DNA from: Luzula sylvatica
Taxonomy: Eukaryota; Streptophyta; Magnoliopsida; Poales; Juncaceae
NCBI GenBank assembly: GCA_946800325.1
Contig: OX326959.1
Location: 31,968,527-32,032,526 of the forward strand
Direction of reading: 5' to 3'
Length of the DNA stretch: 64,000 nt
This document shows, in pieces, positions 1-11,399 of this stretch. The notes under the pieces were generated by a model that worked only from the letters and a program-made list of their open reading frames with translations, searched no databases and had not been told where the DNA came from. Both the position numbers and the translations under genes were made by a program. How positions within the stretch are numbered: position 1 is the stretch's first letter; every line of letters starts with the position of its first letter.

Positions 1-529
1 GACCTCAAACCAGTAGCTCTTCAGTCAATGCAAGGAAACCCAGGTATATCTCATAAATAAACTTCTGGTTCTTTTTGCTTATATACCCTGAAAACAATAT
101 AAATTTTACTCTTGGAACTACAAATAGAATTAAATTATTTGAGAACTAGTAGTACTTACTGACTAATTTTCTATCGTTTTGATTTATGAATGTCTGAACT
201 ACTTTCCGATTCAATATTTCAGGTCCGAGACGCAGAAATGGAGATAAATTCAAATTCAAAATTGTGTGAATCGGGAATATCAAAGTAAGCACGGCCTCGA
301 AAAGATTACGAGAATGGCGTACCAATGTCGTACCTATTTTATCTCTTTCTAAATGGTAGTAGAGTACTTTAGTAGTAGTACTGGTAGTTAAAGTAGCATT
401 TTGTACCATTTTGTTAGTGTTCCTTTTAAATCTGTGAAATATGGTTAGTGTTTTGTCGAACATATGCTTGCAATATGTATATGTCTGAATAAGTGAAAAA
501 TTCTCATGTAGTTTTTGCTATTAAGTAAA
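1..529. other. AT-rich intergenic stretch, no gene seen
   Basis: No recognisable protein motif, RNA gene or repeat boundary is seen here. A 105-codon minus-strand reading frame (146-463) has no family resemblance and is probably chance. Confidence 0.5.
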
Positions 530-1120
530 CTAGGGAAATAGCCCGCGCTTCGCTGCGGGATATAGTATTTGATAAGAAATAATATAATAAGCAAAAGTAA
601 TAATTTTATATATTATTTGATATATTATTTCGTTGCGGGATATATTATTTGATATATTATTTGATAAGAAAATAGAAATATTTCTTGCGCTTCGCTGCGA
701 TTTTTCAAAATTTTTTATGATCATAAAATAATAATTTTATCTAAAACGTTACAAGTGCAAAACAAAAGTAATCTTCATAAATGTTAATTTAAAAAAAAAA
801 GCTGATATTAAATAGTCTCACAAGTATTATGCAATAAATGCAAATTTTTTTCTTGCTAAAAAAATAAGCATAAATGTTAATTTAAAAGCAAAAGTAATAT
901 TCATAAATGTTATGATAAGCATAAAAAAAAATAATACCAGCTCAGGCTAACAAAAAGTATTTTGTGTGAATAGTTTTTTATTAACACTAAAATTATAGTA
1001 TACAAATTATATTTATTAATACGATGAAAAATTCAAATATTTTATTTAGAACACAAGACATATGTCAATTATATTTATTAAAAATTCAAATATTTTATTT
1101 AGAATACAAGACATATGTCG

Positions 1121-1153
<33 letters not shown>

Positions 1154-1320
1154 ATGAACAGTACCCTGGTGAACAGTGCAAAACAGTACGGGTGAACAGT
1201 ATCAAACAGTACCGGGTGGACAGTGACAACTGGGTGAACAGTACAAAACAGTTCAGGTGAACAGTACCAAACAGTGCGGGGTGAACAGTGAACGATGACG
1301 TGGCCTCACCAGGTGCTTGG
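530..1320 (-). mobile_element. Helitron-like element, 3' terminus at 530 (minus orientation); other end uncertain
   Basis: Read on the minus strand, a GC-rich hairpin (CCCGC arms around a short loop, about 545-562) is followed about 10 bases later by CTAG and then T. This is the usual Helitron 3' end: a hairpin, then CTRR, inserted next to T. The same arrangement recurs at 45070. GCTTCGCTGCG motifs repeat at about 630 and 690. The 5' end (TC on the minus strand) could not be fixed; the range to 1320 only covers the contiguous repetitive tract. No Rep/helicase coding is present, so any such element is non-autonomous. Confidence 0.45.
1155..1292 (+). repeat. Minisatellite of about six ~23 bp units built on GTGAACAGT
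   Basis: Six imperfect units of the form GGTGAACAGTACNAAACAGT follow one another with 18-24 bp spacing, directly after a poly-A run (about 1119-1150). The tract lies inside the presumed Helitron-like region. One unit is shortened and carries GGACAGTGACAACT instead. Confidence 0.75.
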
Positions 1321-1551
1321 TATTCAAAATTTAAAGGGAGGAGAGATTTAGAGCATCCCTATTTTTCAAATTATTTTCCTTTTTCGAGCTTCAAATCAGT
1401 ACCTTGAATTTTCAAGAAATTATAACACAAACAGAATATGAGACTAAAGTAAAATTTGTAATTTGGTTCAACTGGAAAGAAATAATAAGTTATTTTATTT
1501 TAGTAGTGAAAACGAGGGAAATTACAATTAAATGTCCATAATATGTTATAG

Positions 1552-1658
1552 CCGCTGCGTTGCACGGATACGGCGATACGGTAATTTAACATATGATTTA
1601 TGATACGGATACGGCGATACGGCTAAATTCGGTTTTTTGGAGTATCCGCGCAACATAA
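1552..1658 (+). mobile_element. Short deletion derivative of the GGATACGG hAT-type MITE
   Basis: The left end reads CGTTGCACGGATACGG and the right end reads GGAGTATCCGCGCAACATA. These match the two termini of the full 545 bp element at 48807-49351. The interior holds several GATACGG copies. The flanks GTTATAGC and GTTATATG may be a degraded 8 bp target duplication. Confidence 0.6.
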
Positions 1659-2243
1659 GTTATATGCCTTTCTCCTTGTCTAGACATAAGAATGAAAAAT
1701 ATTTTATTTATTTCATTCAAGACCTTTTTTTATCTACATTAATGGATTAATGAAATATTTGATGTATCACATTGCTTTTAAATGAATTTGCAAATTTATT
1801 GGTAATCGTTGCCAAGAAATGAGATTAGGCTGAAATTAATGGGTAAACTATATTAAGCTGGAATTCAAAAAACATTTTCGCACACGTTTGCAAAATCCAC
1901 GAACATCGCGCTATTTTTTGTAAATTCAGTAAAAACAATGTCATACATAAATAAAAAATCTGGATTAATTGGGTCTAGTTTTCTTTTTTAATTAATAATC
2001 TTCGGGCCTGTAAATATATAAGTTTCTACCATTATTCCCTTTTGTATTTTTATTGGGCCTCAAAGAATATGAACCCTATTTCTCATCGTGGATTTGGATC
2101 TCAAATCCAAAAACAAAATCAGCCCGATCCGTTACCATGTCAGGACGTAATAGTTAATAGTGAATAACATAGTAATTAGTAGTGTTTAAAGGACCAGGTT
2201 AAAATCTCAGTCAGAGAAATAGTGTATATAGTCATATAGATAT

Positions 2244-2294
<51 letters not shown>

Positions 2295-4139
2295 TATGAA
2301 AGGCAGCACAAAATAGGAAGAGTACGAAGATATGGTGAGAGATGGTTTTCTCAACCTACAAAAACATAGACATCAAATCTTTCAAAAGAACAACAATTTT
2401 CATCATTAAGCTTGCTTCCAAATCTACCCAAATGTAGACTTTTTATAAGGAGAAATAATAACGTCACAAAAAACAATCACCAAATTATAACACAAATTCT
2501 TAGCCGACAATAAGCCCCAAGCATTATTTAGTTGATCTTTTTATTGGTTGAGTATCTAGGGGAATTTAAAAAAAAAAAATAGGTTTTATTAATATTTTTA
2601 AAAAACTCATATCAAATATATTTTATTTTATTTACTTATATGTTGTTTAATCATGATAGACCTCCTTGTTTTACATATTATTTTTTGTTAAACTCTTGTT
2701 ACCATTTTTATTATTTTTAAATTCTCTCCATCACTCCATGGTTGACAAAAATTACATAATAGTTTGCATATATTTAGTACATTATTCAGTCAATCAACAG
2801 CAAATTATTAATCAATTAATAATAAATTAATATATTATAATATTTATTATGTATAATTATCTCATTAGATAATTATAAATTTAAACATTAAATTAAAATA
2901 ATAAACTGTGTTCGATTTATATATTATTCAAACATATAATTAATATTCATTATCGTACTAATTAATAATAAACAAAGATGTAATAATCATATTAATTATT
3001 GTATTAGTTAATATTAATTAATTAAAGGATCTTAAATCTAGATGTCAAAAAAAATCATTAGAATATTTTCAAGCTGTTTGTTTTCATGTCGTTATTTATT
3101 TATCTTATTATTTGATGTTAGTTTTTTTAAAACATATATAATAAATAAAATATAAAATTATATGAATATTTATAGAGTATCTTTTTTCAAAATAATATTT
3201 GTTATGCAATATTTATGGAGATTTTAATAGAAAAATATTAAGAGAGACTTAGTTCGAATATGGAAATTAAAAGGGTATTATGATTAAAAAAAATTACAAA
3301 ATCATATCATATAATAATATCGAGTTTTATCTATACAAGATAAACAGAAAAAAAAAATCCAGTGAATTAAATAGCGCCGTTATACCGTCTTTAGAACGGA
3401 AATGACAACTAAAACACAATACACAATCTGCTAAATAAAGACGCTATAGCATACAATAACAACAATTACATATAAATTACAGTCCAATCGTTATGGACCA
3501 ATATATCGGCACAAATTTATTTAACAATTCACCCAAACATTTGTTGGTCTAATTTTTTGATATTATGACTTTTTTAAAGAGGGGAGAGAAGCCAAAACTG
3601 GCATAAAAGAACATCATAATACAATATCATTTTTTTTGGAATATAAAGTTTCTCTCATTAAAAAAAATAGAAAAAATAGAAAGTTTCTATTTGTAGAATG
3701 ATAGCAAAGTAAATTTTCATGTTTTATTACATTTGTTTCTATTATTGTAAATTAATAAAAGGGAAAAAAAAATGAGCAAAACAACTGGTCATATACTTTT
3801 AATAATCTTATTATCTATAATTGGATCTTCAAATTATTAGATTACAAATATATTTATTTAGTCAAGAACAAAAATGACAAGGGCAAAAGAATAATCTCAA
3901 CAGAATAAACTCCTCTCTGCCGCTGTAAGTAACCTCTACGGCTCTACAGCCCCCTTGCACTGTACAATACTTGCCTAAACTAGGCCTACCGTAGATAATA
4001 AAAACTAAAATATAGTTGCCAAATTTTACTTCAAACTTACTTTTTATTATTATTATTATTATCATTATTTAACTTAAAAAACAACATGAATTCAAATTGA
4101 AATTTTGAAATATTACCACAAATTATATAATTTAAAAAA
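1659..4139. other. AT-rich intergenic region without a recognisable gene
   Basis: The stretch is long and AT-rich. It contains a (GA)n microsatellite at about 2249-2292 and many TTAAT-type simple tracts. I saw no coding exon, RNA gene or element with clear ends. Confidence 0.5.
2249..2292 (+). repeat. (GA)n microsatellite
   Basis: About 20 uninterrupted GA dinucleotides. Confidence 0.95.
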
Positions 4140-4147
4140 AAATTCAA

Positions 4148-4665
4148 GGGAAGCGCTATTTCTAGAGCGGATATTTCTGAATCTAGAGCAATTGTATCAA
4201 AATTCCCAAAATACCCTTCTCTAATCAATCTTGATTAATTGTTATAATTAAAAACTAACATCAATGTAAATAATTAAAAATTTATTTTCTTCCATCATGT
4301 TCTCTATATTTGAAATAATATCAATAAATAACACCCCTTCATAAATAATTCAAAGCAATAATAATATTGAAATCAATAAAAATATTTATTTATACAAAAT
4401 AACAACTTTCTCAAACCCAAATATACTAAAACTAATTAAACTCGATATAAAAAAATGTGCAGTGATATTTGATCCGTAAATAATCTTACTCACTTATTTG
4501 ATGTCCAATAATAAAAATTTACATTATAAAAGATAATTTGTTATAATGAAACAAATGCAAGTAGATTCATACAAAAACAACTTTATGATTAGAAAAGGAT
4601 ATTTTGGGAATTTTGATATAATTGCTCTAGATTCAGAAATATCGGCTCTAGAAATAGCGCTTCCC
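4148..4665. mobile_element. 518 bp TIR element (MITE) with 8 bp target duplication
   Basis: The ends are long inverted repeats of about 80 bp. The left end starts GGGAAGCGCTATTTCTAGAG and the right end finishes CTAGAAATAGCGCTTCCC. The flanking octamer AAATTCAA occurs directly on both sides (4140-4147 and 4666-4673). The interior is AT-rich with no transposase, so the element is non-autonomous. An 8 bp duplication fits hAT, while a Mutator-type element with 8-9 bp is the alternative. Confidence 0.85.
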
Positions 4666-4673
4666 AAATTCAA

Positions 4674-5465
4674 AATTCAAAATTCAAAATGAATTTATAT
4701 GTATATTTAATTATCACGCTTTGACAGCTCATTACAGATAATACTTTCGACAATCAATTCCCTGATGCGTGAACTTAACTAAATAAGCGTAAACAATCAT
4801 TGAATCATTACTTACCGACACGCCGGTACATTATCAATCGCTTTAAAATATTTTTACAATATATAAATTAAAATACTCCAGCTCTGACACTATTCAACAA
4901 TTATATTAAACCCAAAATTTTTTTTTTTTAACAATCAACTAATCATATAAATATAATTTGTAAAAAGGCACTGTATAATATGATGTTATTTTGTTATAAC
5001 TCAAATAATATAATTTGTTTTGGAAGATTAATTAACCAAATAATTATGCACAATTATAATAGTGAAAAATTCATGGACCGGGTGTATGAAAAAAGATATA
5101 AGGATTAAGGAGACAGCCCATTATCTGGTGCCAAGTAGGCTCGGAATTCTTCGGTTCGGTTTAAGTCCGAGCCTAATTACAGCTGGTGACAGACTGTCAT
5201 CAACTCTCTCTTCCCCTTTCTCTCTCTAATTCTTCCCTCTCTCTTTTCTATCTTTCTCTCTCTCTGGCATTCTCTGTTCTTTCTCTCGCTGTCTGAATAC
5301 CTGAGAAACTAGGGTTTGTGACTCTACTAAGAGAAAGCTGTACGTTTTCCCGGATCTAAGATCGTCACCTTTTGCGGCCTATATTGGCTCCTTTTGTTGC
5401 AGATTTCTTGCCGGTTTTAGGGTTTTTTTGCGACTTCAAGGCTTCGTTTGATCTTTCTGTGTGAG
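4674..5465 (+). promoter_or_regulatory. Upstream region and CT-rich 5' leader exon of the seven-helix membrane protein gene
   Basis: A CT-rich tract (about 5205-5290) is followed by a leader segment that ends at a good donor, GAG|GTATGT, at 5465/5466. No ATG occurs between about 5100 and 5465, so this exon is likely untranslated. I did not find a convincing TATA box. Confidence 0.5.
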
Positions 5466-6091
5466 GTATGTTGTTTAATTATGATTTTTCTATCAATTTA
5501 GGTAATTTTAGATTGTGTTTAGTTGGATATTCAGCGTTTAATTTGAATATTTTGTTCTGAATGTTAGTTTAAAGTAAAATCTGATATAATTATATGTTTT
5601 TAAGAGGTACGTTTTGATGCTGTCACGAAAAATAATTGTGTGTTTTTACGAAAAATTTGGTGGTTTATTGAATTTTATAATAAACCAAAATAAATTGATT
5701 GGTTCCGTGGATCGCGGCATGATTTCAGTCGATGGTTGCATTCACTGATCATTTATTGTTTCGTGTCGATTTTAGTTTGAATCTATTCGTCAATTTGGGA
5801 ATTTGGATTCGAGATTTAATTCCCAAAGACCTGTTTTATTGTCGCCACACAATCAAATTGTTTTTTTATTTCTTATTTATTATCTGTTCGGTTCGATTTA
5901 ACACGTGTCCAGCATCTATTTGAATATTCCTTCGAAATACAAACAACATTGCAATTTTCATCCTATTATTCAGTCTTGTCTAACTTGAATTTCTTACTGC
6001 TCTTACCATATATGAATTATATACCATTCATAGCACAGTAAAAAATTTCCTTTTTATCATTTATATCTAACAAGACTCGTTCTCTCTCTAG
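5466..6091 (+). other. Probable 5'-UTR intron (626 bp)
   Basis: The donor is GTATGT at 5466 and the acceptor is a pyrimidine tract followed by AG at 6090-6091. Plant genes often carry one leader intron that boosts expression. A 63-codon reading frame inside it (5732-5923) is not supported as a gene. Confidence 0.6.
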
Positions 6092-6121
6092 GAAAAAAGA
6101 AGAAGAATTTGAGTTGAATAA

Positions 6122-7444
6122 TTGAGTGCGGTGGGGGAGAGTGAAAGTGCGGAGGGGCGCCTATGCGTGAGCGGAGCATGCGTGGGAGTAACCACTGCGT
6201 ATCGGCTGATGCCCCTCGTTTACCCTGCCGATGCGTTCAGTTTCGCCTCTCTCTCTCTCCTCTCTCTCTTCGTCCTCTTCTCTCTCTACTCCCTCTTCAA
6301 AACCATTCTCTTTCGCCACCCCAATTTCTCCTTCTTTAACGGCCCATGGCTCGTTCGAATCGCCCTCACTCTCATCTCCATCTTCTGGGCCATCGTCGAG
6401 CTCCTCAAAACCTCCTTCGTCAAACGCGCCTTATTTACCGATTTGCCCTTGCAAAAAACCCTCTGCAAAGGGTATATTCTCGCCAATCTCGGGTTTTCCG
6501 AACCATTCATTCTGTTCGGATTCTGCTTTCTGTTACACGCCTGTTTACAGAGTCGGGAATCCGGGACTCTGAGCAGGAGGTGGAATTTGAAAACCGTTTT
6601 TTACATTCTGGTTCTTTGCGTCCCGGTTTTGATCTTGCAATCCTTGCTCGTATTTGTAAGTCCTAAATTCATGAAGGAAGAGGAACGGAGCCAAGAAATG
6701 CCGCACAAGGAGAGGAGAATGATGGATTATTTTTCGAAGACTTATTACATGAACACCGAGGAGGAATATGTTTGCACGTACCCGTTATTCAGTACGATTT
6801 TATTAGGGCTGATCGATACCGTTTTGATTCTCTACGTGGTTTACGCCGGTTCGCTGATACTCGCCTCGACGATAAATAAAAATTTGGAGAAACGGGTTTG
6901 GTTTATTATTGGATCGATTCTGTCGTTACTGGTACGGGTTTCTCTTCTCGGGCTAGCGGTATTGCCAAAACCTGGATTTTTCTTGTTCGAAATGTTGATT
7001 TTCCTCTCGTTTTTGGTGATTCTTTTTTGCTTTTCGACTGGGATACTAATGTTCGTTTATTACCCCGTGAGGGACTCTCTCGAACTGGAAAAAGAATTAG
7101 CGAGAAAAGATGGGCATGATAATAATGGGGAAACGGGCACGGAAATGTTGGTACCTTACGATGATTATTATTCGGAGGATAATGGTTCGTTATTTCCCAA
7201 TCAATCGAATCGAGATTTGGAGAGAGGGTCCGAGACGAGTACAAAAAGAGGGTCCGTTTCGTTTCGAACAATGATTGTTGGTTCGGACGGGTTAGAGGAT
7301 CCGGGTTTATCGAACCGAGTCGGTATGCTTCAAATCGGGTCTCCTTCTGATTCGTCTCCTTCGTCGGGATCCAGACCAATGTTGCCTGTCAGAGAAGTGT
7401 CGGAAAGTATTGAAGAGAGAATGAAAAAAAAATGGAAATTGTGA
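6122..7444 (+). CDS. Plant seven-transmembrane protein of unknown function
   Basis: One uninterrupted frame of 440 codons runs to a TGA at 7442. Seven hydrophobic helices can be read at about residues 39-59, 76-96, 117-141, 157-179, 222-248, 258-280 and 286-313. A hydrophilic, Ser/Gly-rich tail of about 120 residues follows and probably faces the cytosol. The pattern resembles an uncharacterised plant family of multi-helix membrane proteins (At1g10660/At5g62960 type, from memory); I infer membrane location and assign no biochemical role. The start is odd. The natural-looking N-terminus (SAVGESES..., then CVSGACVG) begins at a TTG right after a stop. The first in-frame ATG is Met29 at 6206, and two out-of-frame ATGs (6163, 6178) precede it. 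The original ATG may have mutated to TTG, translation may start at TTG, or the protein may start at 6206 (412 residues). Confidence 0.75.
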   Translation: MSAVGESESAEGRLCVSGACVGVTTAYRLMPLVYPADAFSFASLSLLSLFVLFSLYSLFKTILFRHPNFSFFNGPWLVRIALTLISIFWAIVELLKTSFVKRALFTDLPLQKTLCKGYILANLGFSEPFILFGFCFLLHACLQSRESGTLSRRWNLKTVFYILVLCVPVLILQSLLVFVSPKFMKEEERSQEMPHKERRMMDYFSKTYYMNTEEEYVCTYPLFSTILLGLIDTVLILYVVYAGSLILASTINKNLEKRVWFIIGSILSLLVRVSLLGLAVLPKPGFFLFEMLIFLSFLVILFCFSTGILMFVYYPVRDSLELEKELARKDGHDNNGETGTEMLVPYDDYYSEDNGSLFPNQSNRDLERGSETSTKRGSVSFRTMIVGSDGLEDPGLSNRVGMLQIGSPSDSSPSSGSRPMLPVREVSESIEERMKKKWKL

Positions 7445-7869
7445 TGATGAAAAATTGGAAATGTTGTTAAGAGTAATTTTATTGTGCTTTTTCTTTTTCT
7501 TTTTTGAATTTTTGAGATCTACTTAATTAATGTTAACAGTTTTGTGGTTAAGGCGGAGAAGAAAGGTTTTGTTGTAAAGTTTTTTTTTTTTTTTTTTTAA
7601 TTTAACAATCAGTAGTGTACTATTAGCTCTAGAATGATTGAATGAAATACTTTTTTTTTGCCTAGTTGTAAATTGCGCATTTATATTTCCAAGGTTAATT
7701 TTGCAATTATTTATTTTATTGAGGGTGCTTTTGTAAAAGTTTCATGGGATGAGCTGTATACAGTATTTAGACAGCATTAGATATGGGCAGATGGGGACAA
7801 AATTAATTAATTACGATTATAATTTACATCGGCTTGTGATCCTCTCCAGTTTAATTAGCAAATTATCAT
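7445..7869 (+). other. 3' flank of the membrane protein gene
   Basis: T-rich 3' flank with a poly-T run at about 7580-7598 and AATGAAATA near 7640 that could serve polyadenylation. No other gene is seen. Confidence 0.4.
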
Positions 7870-7878
7870 TATATAATG

Positions 7879-9102
7879 GGGGTAATTTCATGTGTCCCTT
7901 CAAAACATCAAATATCATATTTGTCCCTCTAAAAATCTTAATATCATATTTATCCCTCCAATCTTTAAGTTTAACTTGAAAGAAAGCAAACATATCACTC
8001 TACCCTTCTTATTCCAAATCTAATTTTATGTGTTTCATGAGCTCCATTCCTTATCAACAAATTTCATTTCTTGCGATTCAATTAAAGTGACCGCAAAATC
8101 TCTGCTCTCTAACTGTACGCACTATAAAAAAAATTATTATCATGGTCAGCTCCATTATACTAGCAAGTTCCGGACTGAATCCTTACCGCTACCCTAAAAA
8201 GCTTGCTGGTCTTTGAAAAAATATTTTTATGAGAGATTATCTTTTTGCTGAATTGAGGTTTTGTATTATTTCGTGGTTAATTAAGAATGAATTGGAGTTA
8301 CTTGTGGTTTTGTATTATTGTCAATTGAATTAATTGGATAATTGAGGATCAATTAAAATCAATTATGATTAGTTAAGACTCAACTAGGGCCAATTACGGG
8401 GTTCCAAATTAGTGTAAATGAAGGTTGTATTAGGATTTGTATCTTTTATTTGATTCTGAAAATAATTGGAATTGTATATAATACACATGATCAATAACTA
8501 TGTGATGTTACTGATTTGTTGATATATTTTTCAGGATGAGCAAGCTCCATTGCATTTCTAGCTACTAATTGATGTATGTTTCAATCAATATAATTAATTA
8601 TTCATGTCAAGATTTTGTTTCGATAATTGATTCTAGGAACGAAACATTTTTAAAGAAAATTTGTTCTATAATTGTTTTTTTCTTCTTAATTTGGGAAGAT
8701 ATTTATGAATTCTTATAGATAGGTTGGTTCTGTACTTGAAGTTTGTGACATAGATAATGAAGTCAAAGAGATGACACTTTTCTTATGGGCGATAATATAC
8801 TCTTCTTTGGGGCTTTTGGGACCGAGGTCATTTTTAAACTAAGCACTAAAGGGATAGTTTGGTCATTTGATATAATTAGTAATGTAATTAAAGTTAATAA
8901 TTTTGAATTATGATTAATTGGATAACAAGTTTACGGTTTATGTAAATTTGATACTATACTAGTTTTAGAGGGATAAGTTTGGTAAGTTTGATTTTTGAGA
9001 GGATAAATTTATGAACTTTTTGATGTTCAAAGAATATAAATAGTTATTGAGGGACAAATTTGATATTTTGAGTTTTTGGAGGGTCAGTGATGAAATTACC
9101 CC
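7879..9102. mobile_element. 1.2 kb Mutator-like TIR element
   Basis: The left end starts GGGGGTAATTTCAT and has CCCTYCAAAA, TATCA and TTTGTCCCTC blocks. The right end is the inverse, finishing ATGAAATTACCCC. The inverted similarity extends over about 60 bp. The flanking nonamers TTATATAAT (7870-7878) and TTATATAGG (9103-9111) match at 7 of 9 positions, as expected for an old Mutator-type 9 bp duplication. No transposase frame is visible inside. Confidence 0.75.
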
Positions 9103-9111
9103 TTATATAGG

Positions 9112-10842
9112 GGATATGTACTCTACATATTAATGGATATCTCCAGTTTTAGAAATGGAGAGGATGGCTATCATATAGCAAAGCATTGGCTGGCTTAGAC
9201 TGGATGCAAATTGTCTACTTGCTAGTAGCTTCTTTTTGCCAGCTAGTTATATTGCATGCATGCATGAATCAGTATTTTTTTTTTTAAATAATCCTACTTT
9301 ATATAAAATTTATAAAATTTGCATTACTTTTTAATAATTTACATGTTGTATTTTTTTTTTTGCTAAAACATGTATTTTTCTTCATTTGCACTCCCTTTAA
9401 AAAGAGCAAATTTCTGATTTGGGCCTATCAAGTGATAGAAGATGATTTGTTTGTAATTAATTGAAGAAATGAAGGATATTTTGAAAAAAATACTGCATGC
9501 AAATATTAATGTCGGGATAATATATTACTTTTTGATTGGATTAGTTGAAGTTGTAGAAGCAAAGTGAAGAAAAGAGTAATTAAAATAGGCTTGTCAATTT
9601 GGGAATATAATATAAGGTTCACATGGAATCCAAAGCCAGAGTTTTTAATTGAGTAGTCAAAGGAGAATAATTTAAGATTTATGTCTTAATTAGGGTTAGT
9701 TTTGTCCTTAATATTCTTCTTGTTTTTCAGGTGTTTGTTTTTACTATGCAAGTTTCTTTGTAGCTATATGCATAGCAGGTTTGCATATGGTAAGTTATGT
9801 TTGTATTCAAAACCTGATGATTGAGACCAAGTAATTCAATATAATTTTATCTGTATATTGCATAAAATATATACAATATACATCACTATATTTACAAATA
9901 TGTAGTTTAGAACTTCTTGATTTTATTTTACTAAATAAACATCTACAAAATAATATAAGATGTTCAATAATTATTGAATAATTGTCGGAAACGTAGAATA
10001 TTTTTAGAAAAGTTTAAATGCGTGAAATTAATAATACTATGGTACGTGTTTTCAATTTATCAAATAAATATTAAATTGAAAATAATATAATTATTTTCTA
10101 AATTATTTAGATTTATTTATTAACTTATTGATTGTTTTCATCGAAAGATTTGGAAACACATATCATCTCATCTAACTTTTAAACCCATCCCGTGTTATTT
10201 TTTGTGAGATTTTATGTGGGTCTCGGATGCCAACGTCCTACGAAGTAAATTTGAATGTGATAATAGATTCTTTGTATTTTTTTAAATATACACTAATAAT
10301 TTGAAATAATAAAATTTTGAAAGAAAATAATATAATCATATTAATAAATTCCAAATAATTAGACAAATGGTATAACGAAAAATACTAAATGCAAGAATAA
10401 ACATTAATAACTGAAAATATATGTAAACAAAATTATCGTTTTAAGTTTAAAAATTTCTGCTCCAAATAAAATACTATTTGAGAAAAGTAAAACTTCCAAG
10501 TGTAAGATCACGATAATGCAATTAACAATATTATCAAAAAAAAAACAAACGAAACAATGCAATTAACAATATTGTCGAGAAAAATAACGAAATAAATGAC
10601 TCGTTATGCAAATTGCAATAATATGAATTCCACAATTGAATTGATATAATAGGGGGGACAAATAGCCGTTAGATTTTCTTGGATTCCTGTGTTTTTAGCC
10701 GAATACTACCCATGAGAAATGCATGTGATGTTTTTGGTACTAGAAGATGAGTAATTAATACGAGGGACTTGTTTGTTTTGCTTCCGTATTTATTGGCACG
10801 TGCAATCCACATGATAAACAAACCAATAATAATAAATATATT
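9112..10842. other. AT-rich intergenic region without a recognisable gene
   Basis: Only AT-rich sequence and short homopolymer runs are seen between the Mutator-like element and the LTR element. No exon with coding character was found on either strand. Confidence 0.5.
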
Positions 10843-10847
10843 AATAT

Positions 10848-11052
10848 TGTTATAAACATAATCATATGGATGTGATTGTAATTATATTAGAGTAATTACT
10901 ATAGCATTAAATCTTTGTATTGTAATTTATCTCTTGACCTAACCTATACCCTCTATTATATAAAGAGGGTAATAGCCATTTGTATGGATTGATCCATTGA
11001 ATAGAAAATTTCTCTCTCCTCTCTTTTCTTGTTTATGCTTTGTTTTATAATA
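10848..11052 (+). repeat. 5' LTR
   Basis: Begins TGTTATAAAC and ends TTTTATAATA, so it ends in TA rather than the canonical CA. A TATA box (ATTATATAAAG, about 10955) lies in the middle, consistent with a promoter that starts transcription in the LTR. Confidence 0.9.
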
Positions 11053-11070
11053 CGTTATCAGCACGAAGTT
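11053..11070 (+). other. Putative tRNA primer-binding site
   Basis: CGTTATCAGCACGAAG starts directly after the 5' LTR. TATCAG is the core of the methionine initiator tRNA binding sites common in plant Copia elements. Confidence 0.6.
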
Positions 11071-11399
11071 CTGACCAAATGAAAAATCAGGATTTCAATC
11101 ACGACGTATTCTACATATTTCTCCTTATTATGTAATCAAAGGTATGTATAACATGTTTCTGAAATTTTCTTTTAATTTGCAATAGTATTTATTTATATTA
11201 TAAAATTAAATTGAACCCTCTTTTATGCTGTTATAACTTATACCATTAATCATACTGAAATATAATGGATTTCATATCCCGTGACTTTGTCTTGTTTAAA
11301 TTATATTTCATTCTTCATCATGTACATCATGCTTTAGATCATTGTTATTCCATTGATTTATTTCGTGAAAATGTATTTTTTTATTTCACGACATACATA

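Noticed and set aside
3365..3460. Possible CACTA-type end (AGACGCTATAGC words)
   Set aside because: No matching opposite terminus or target duplication found.
6163..6345. Overlapping ORF from ATG 6163 as a separate protein
   Set aside because: Hits a stop near 6337 and shows no conservation; relevant only to start-codon choice of the membrane protein.
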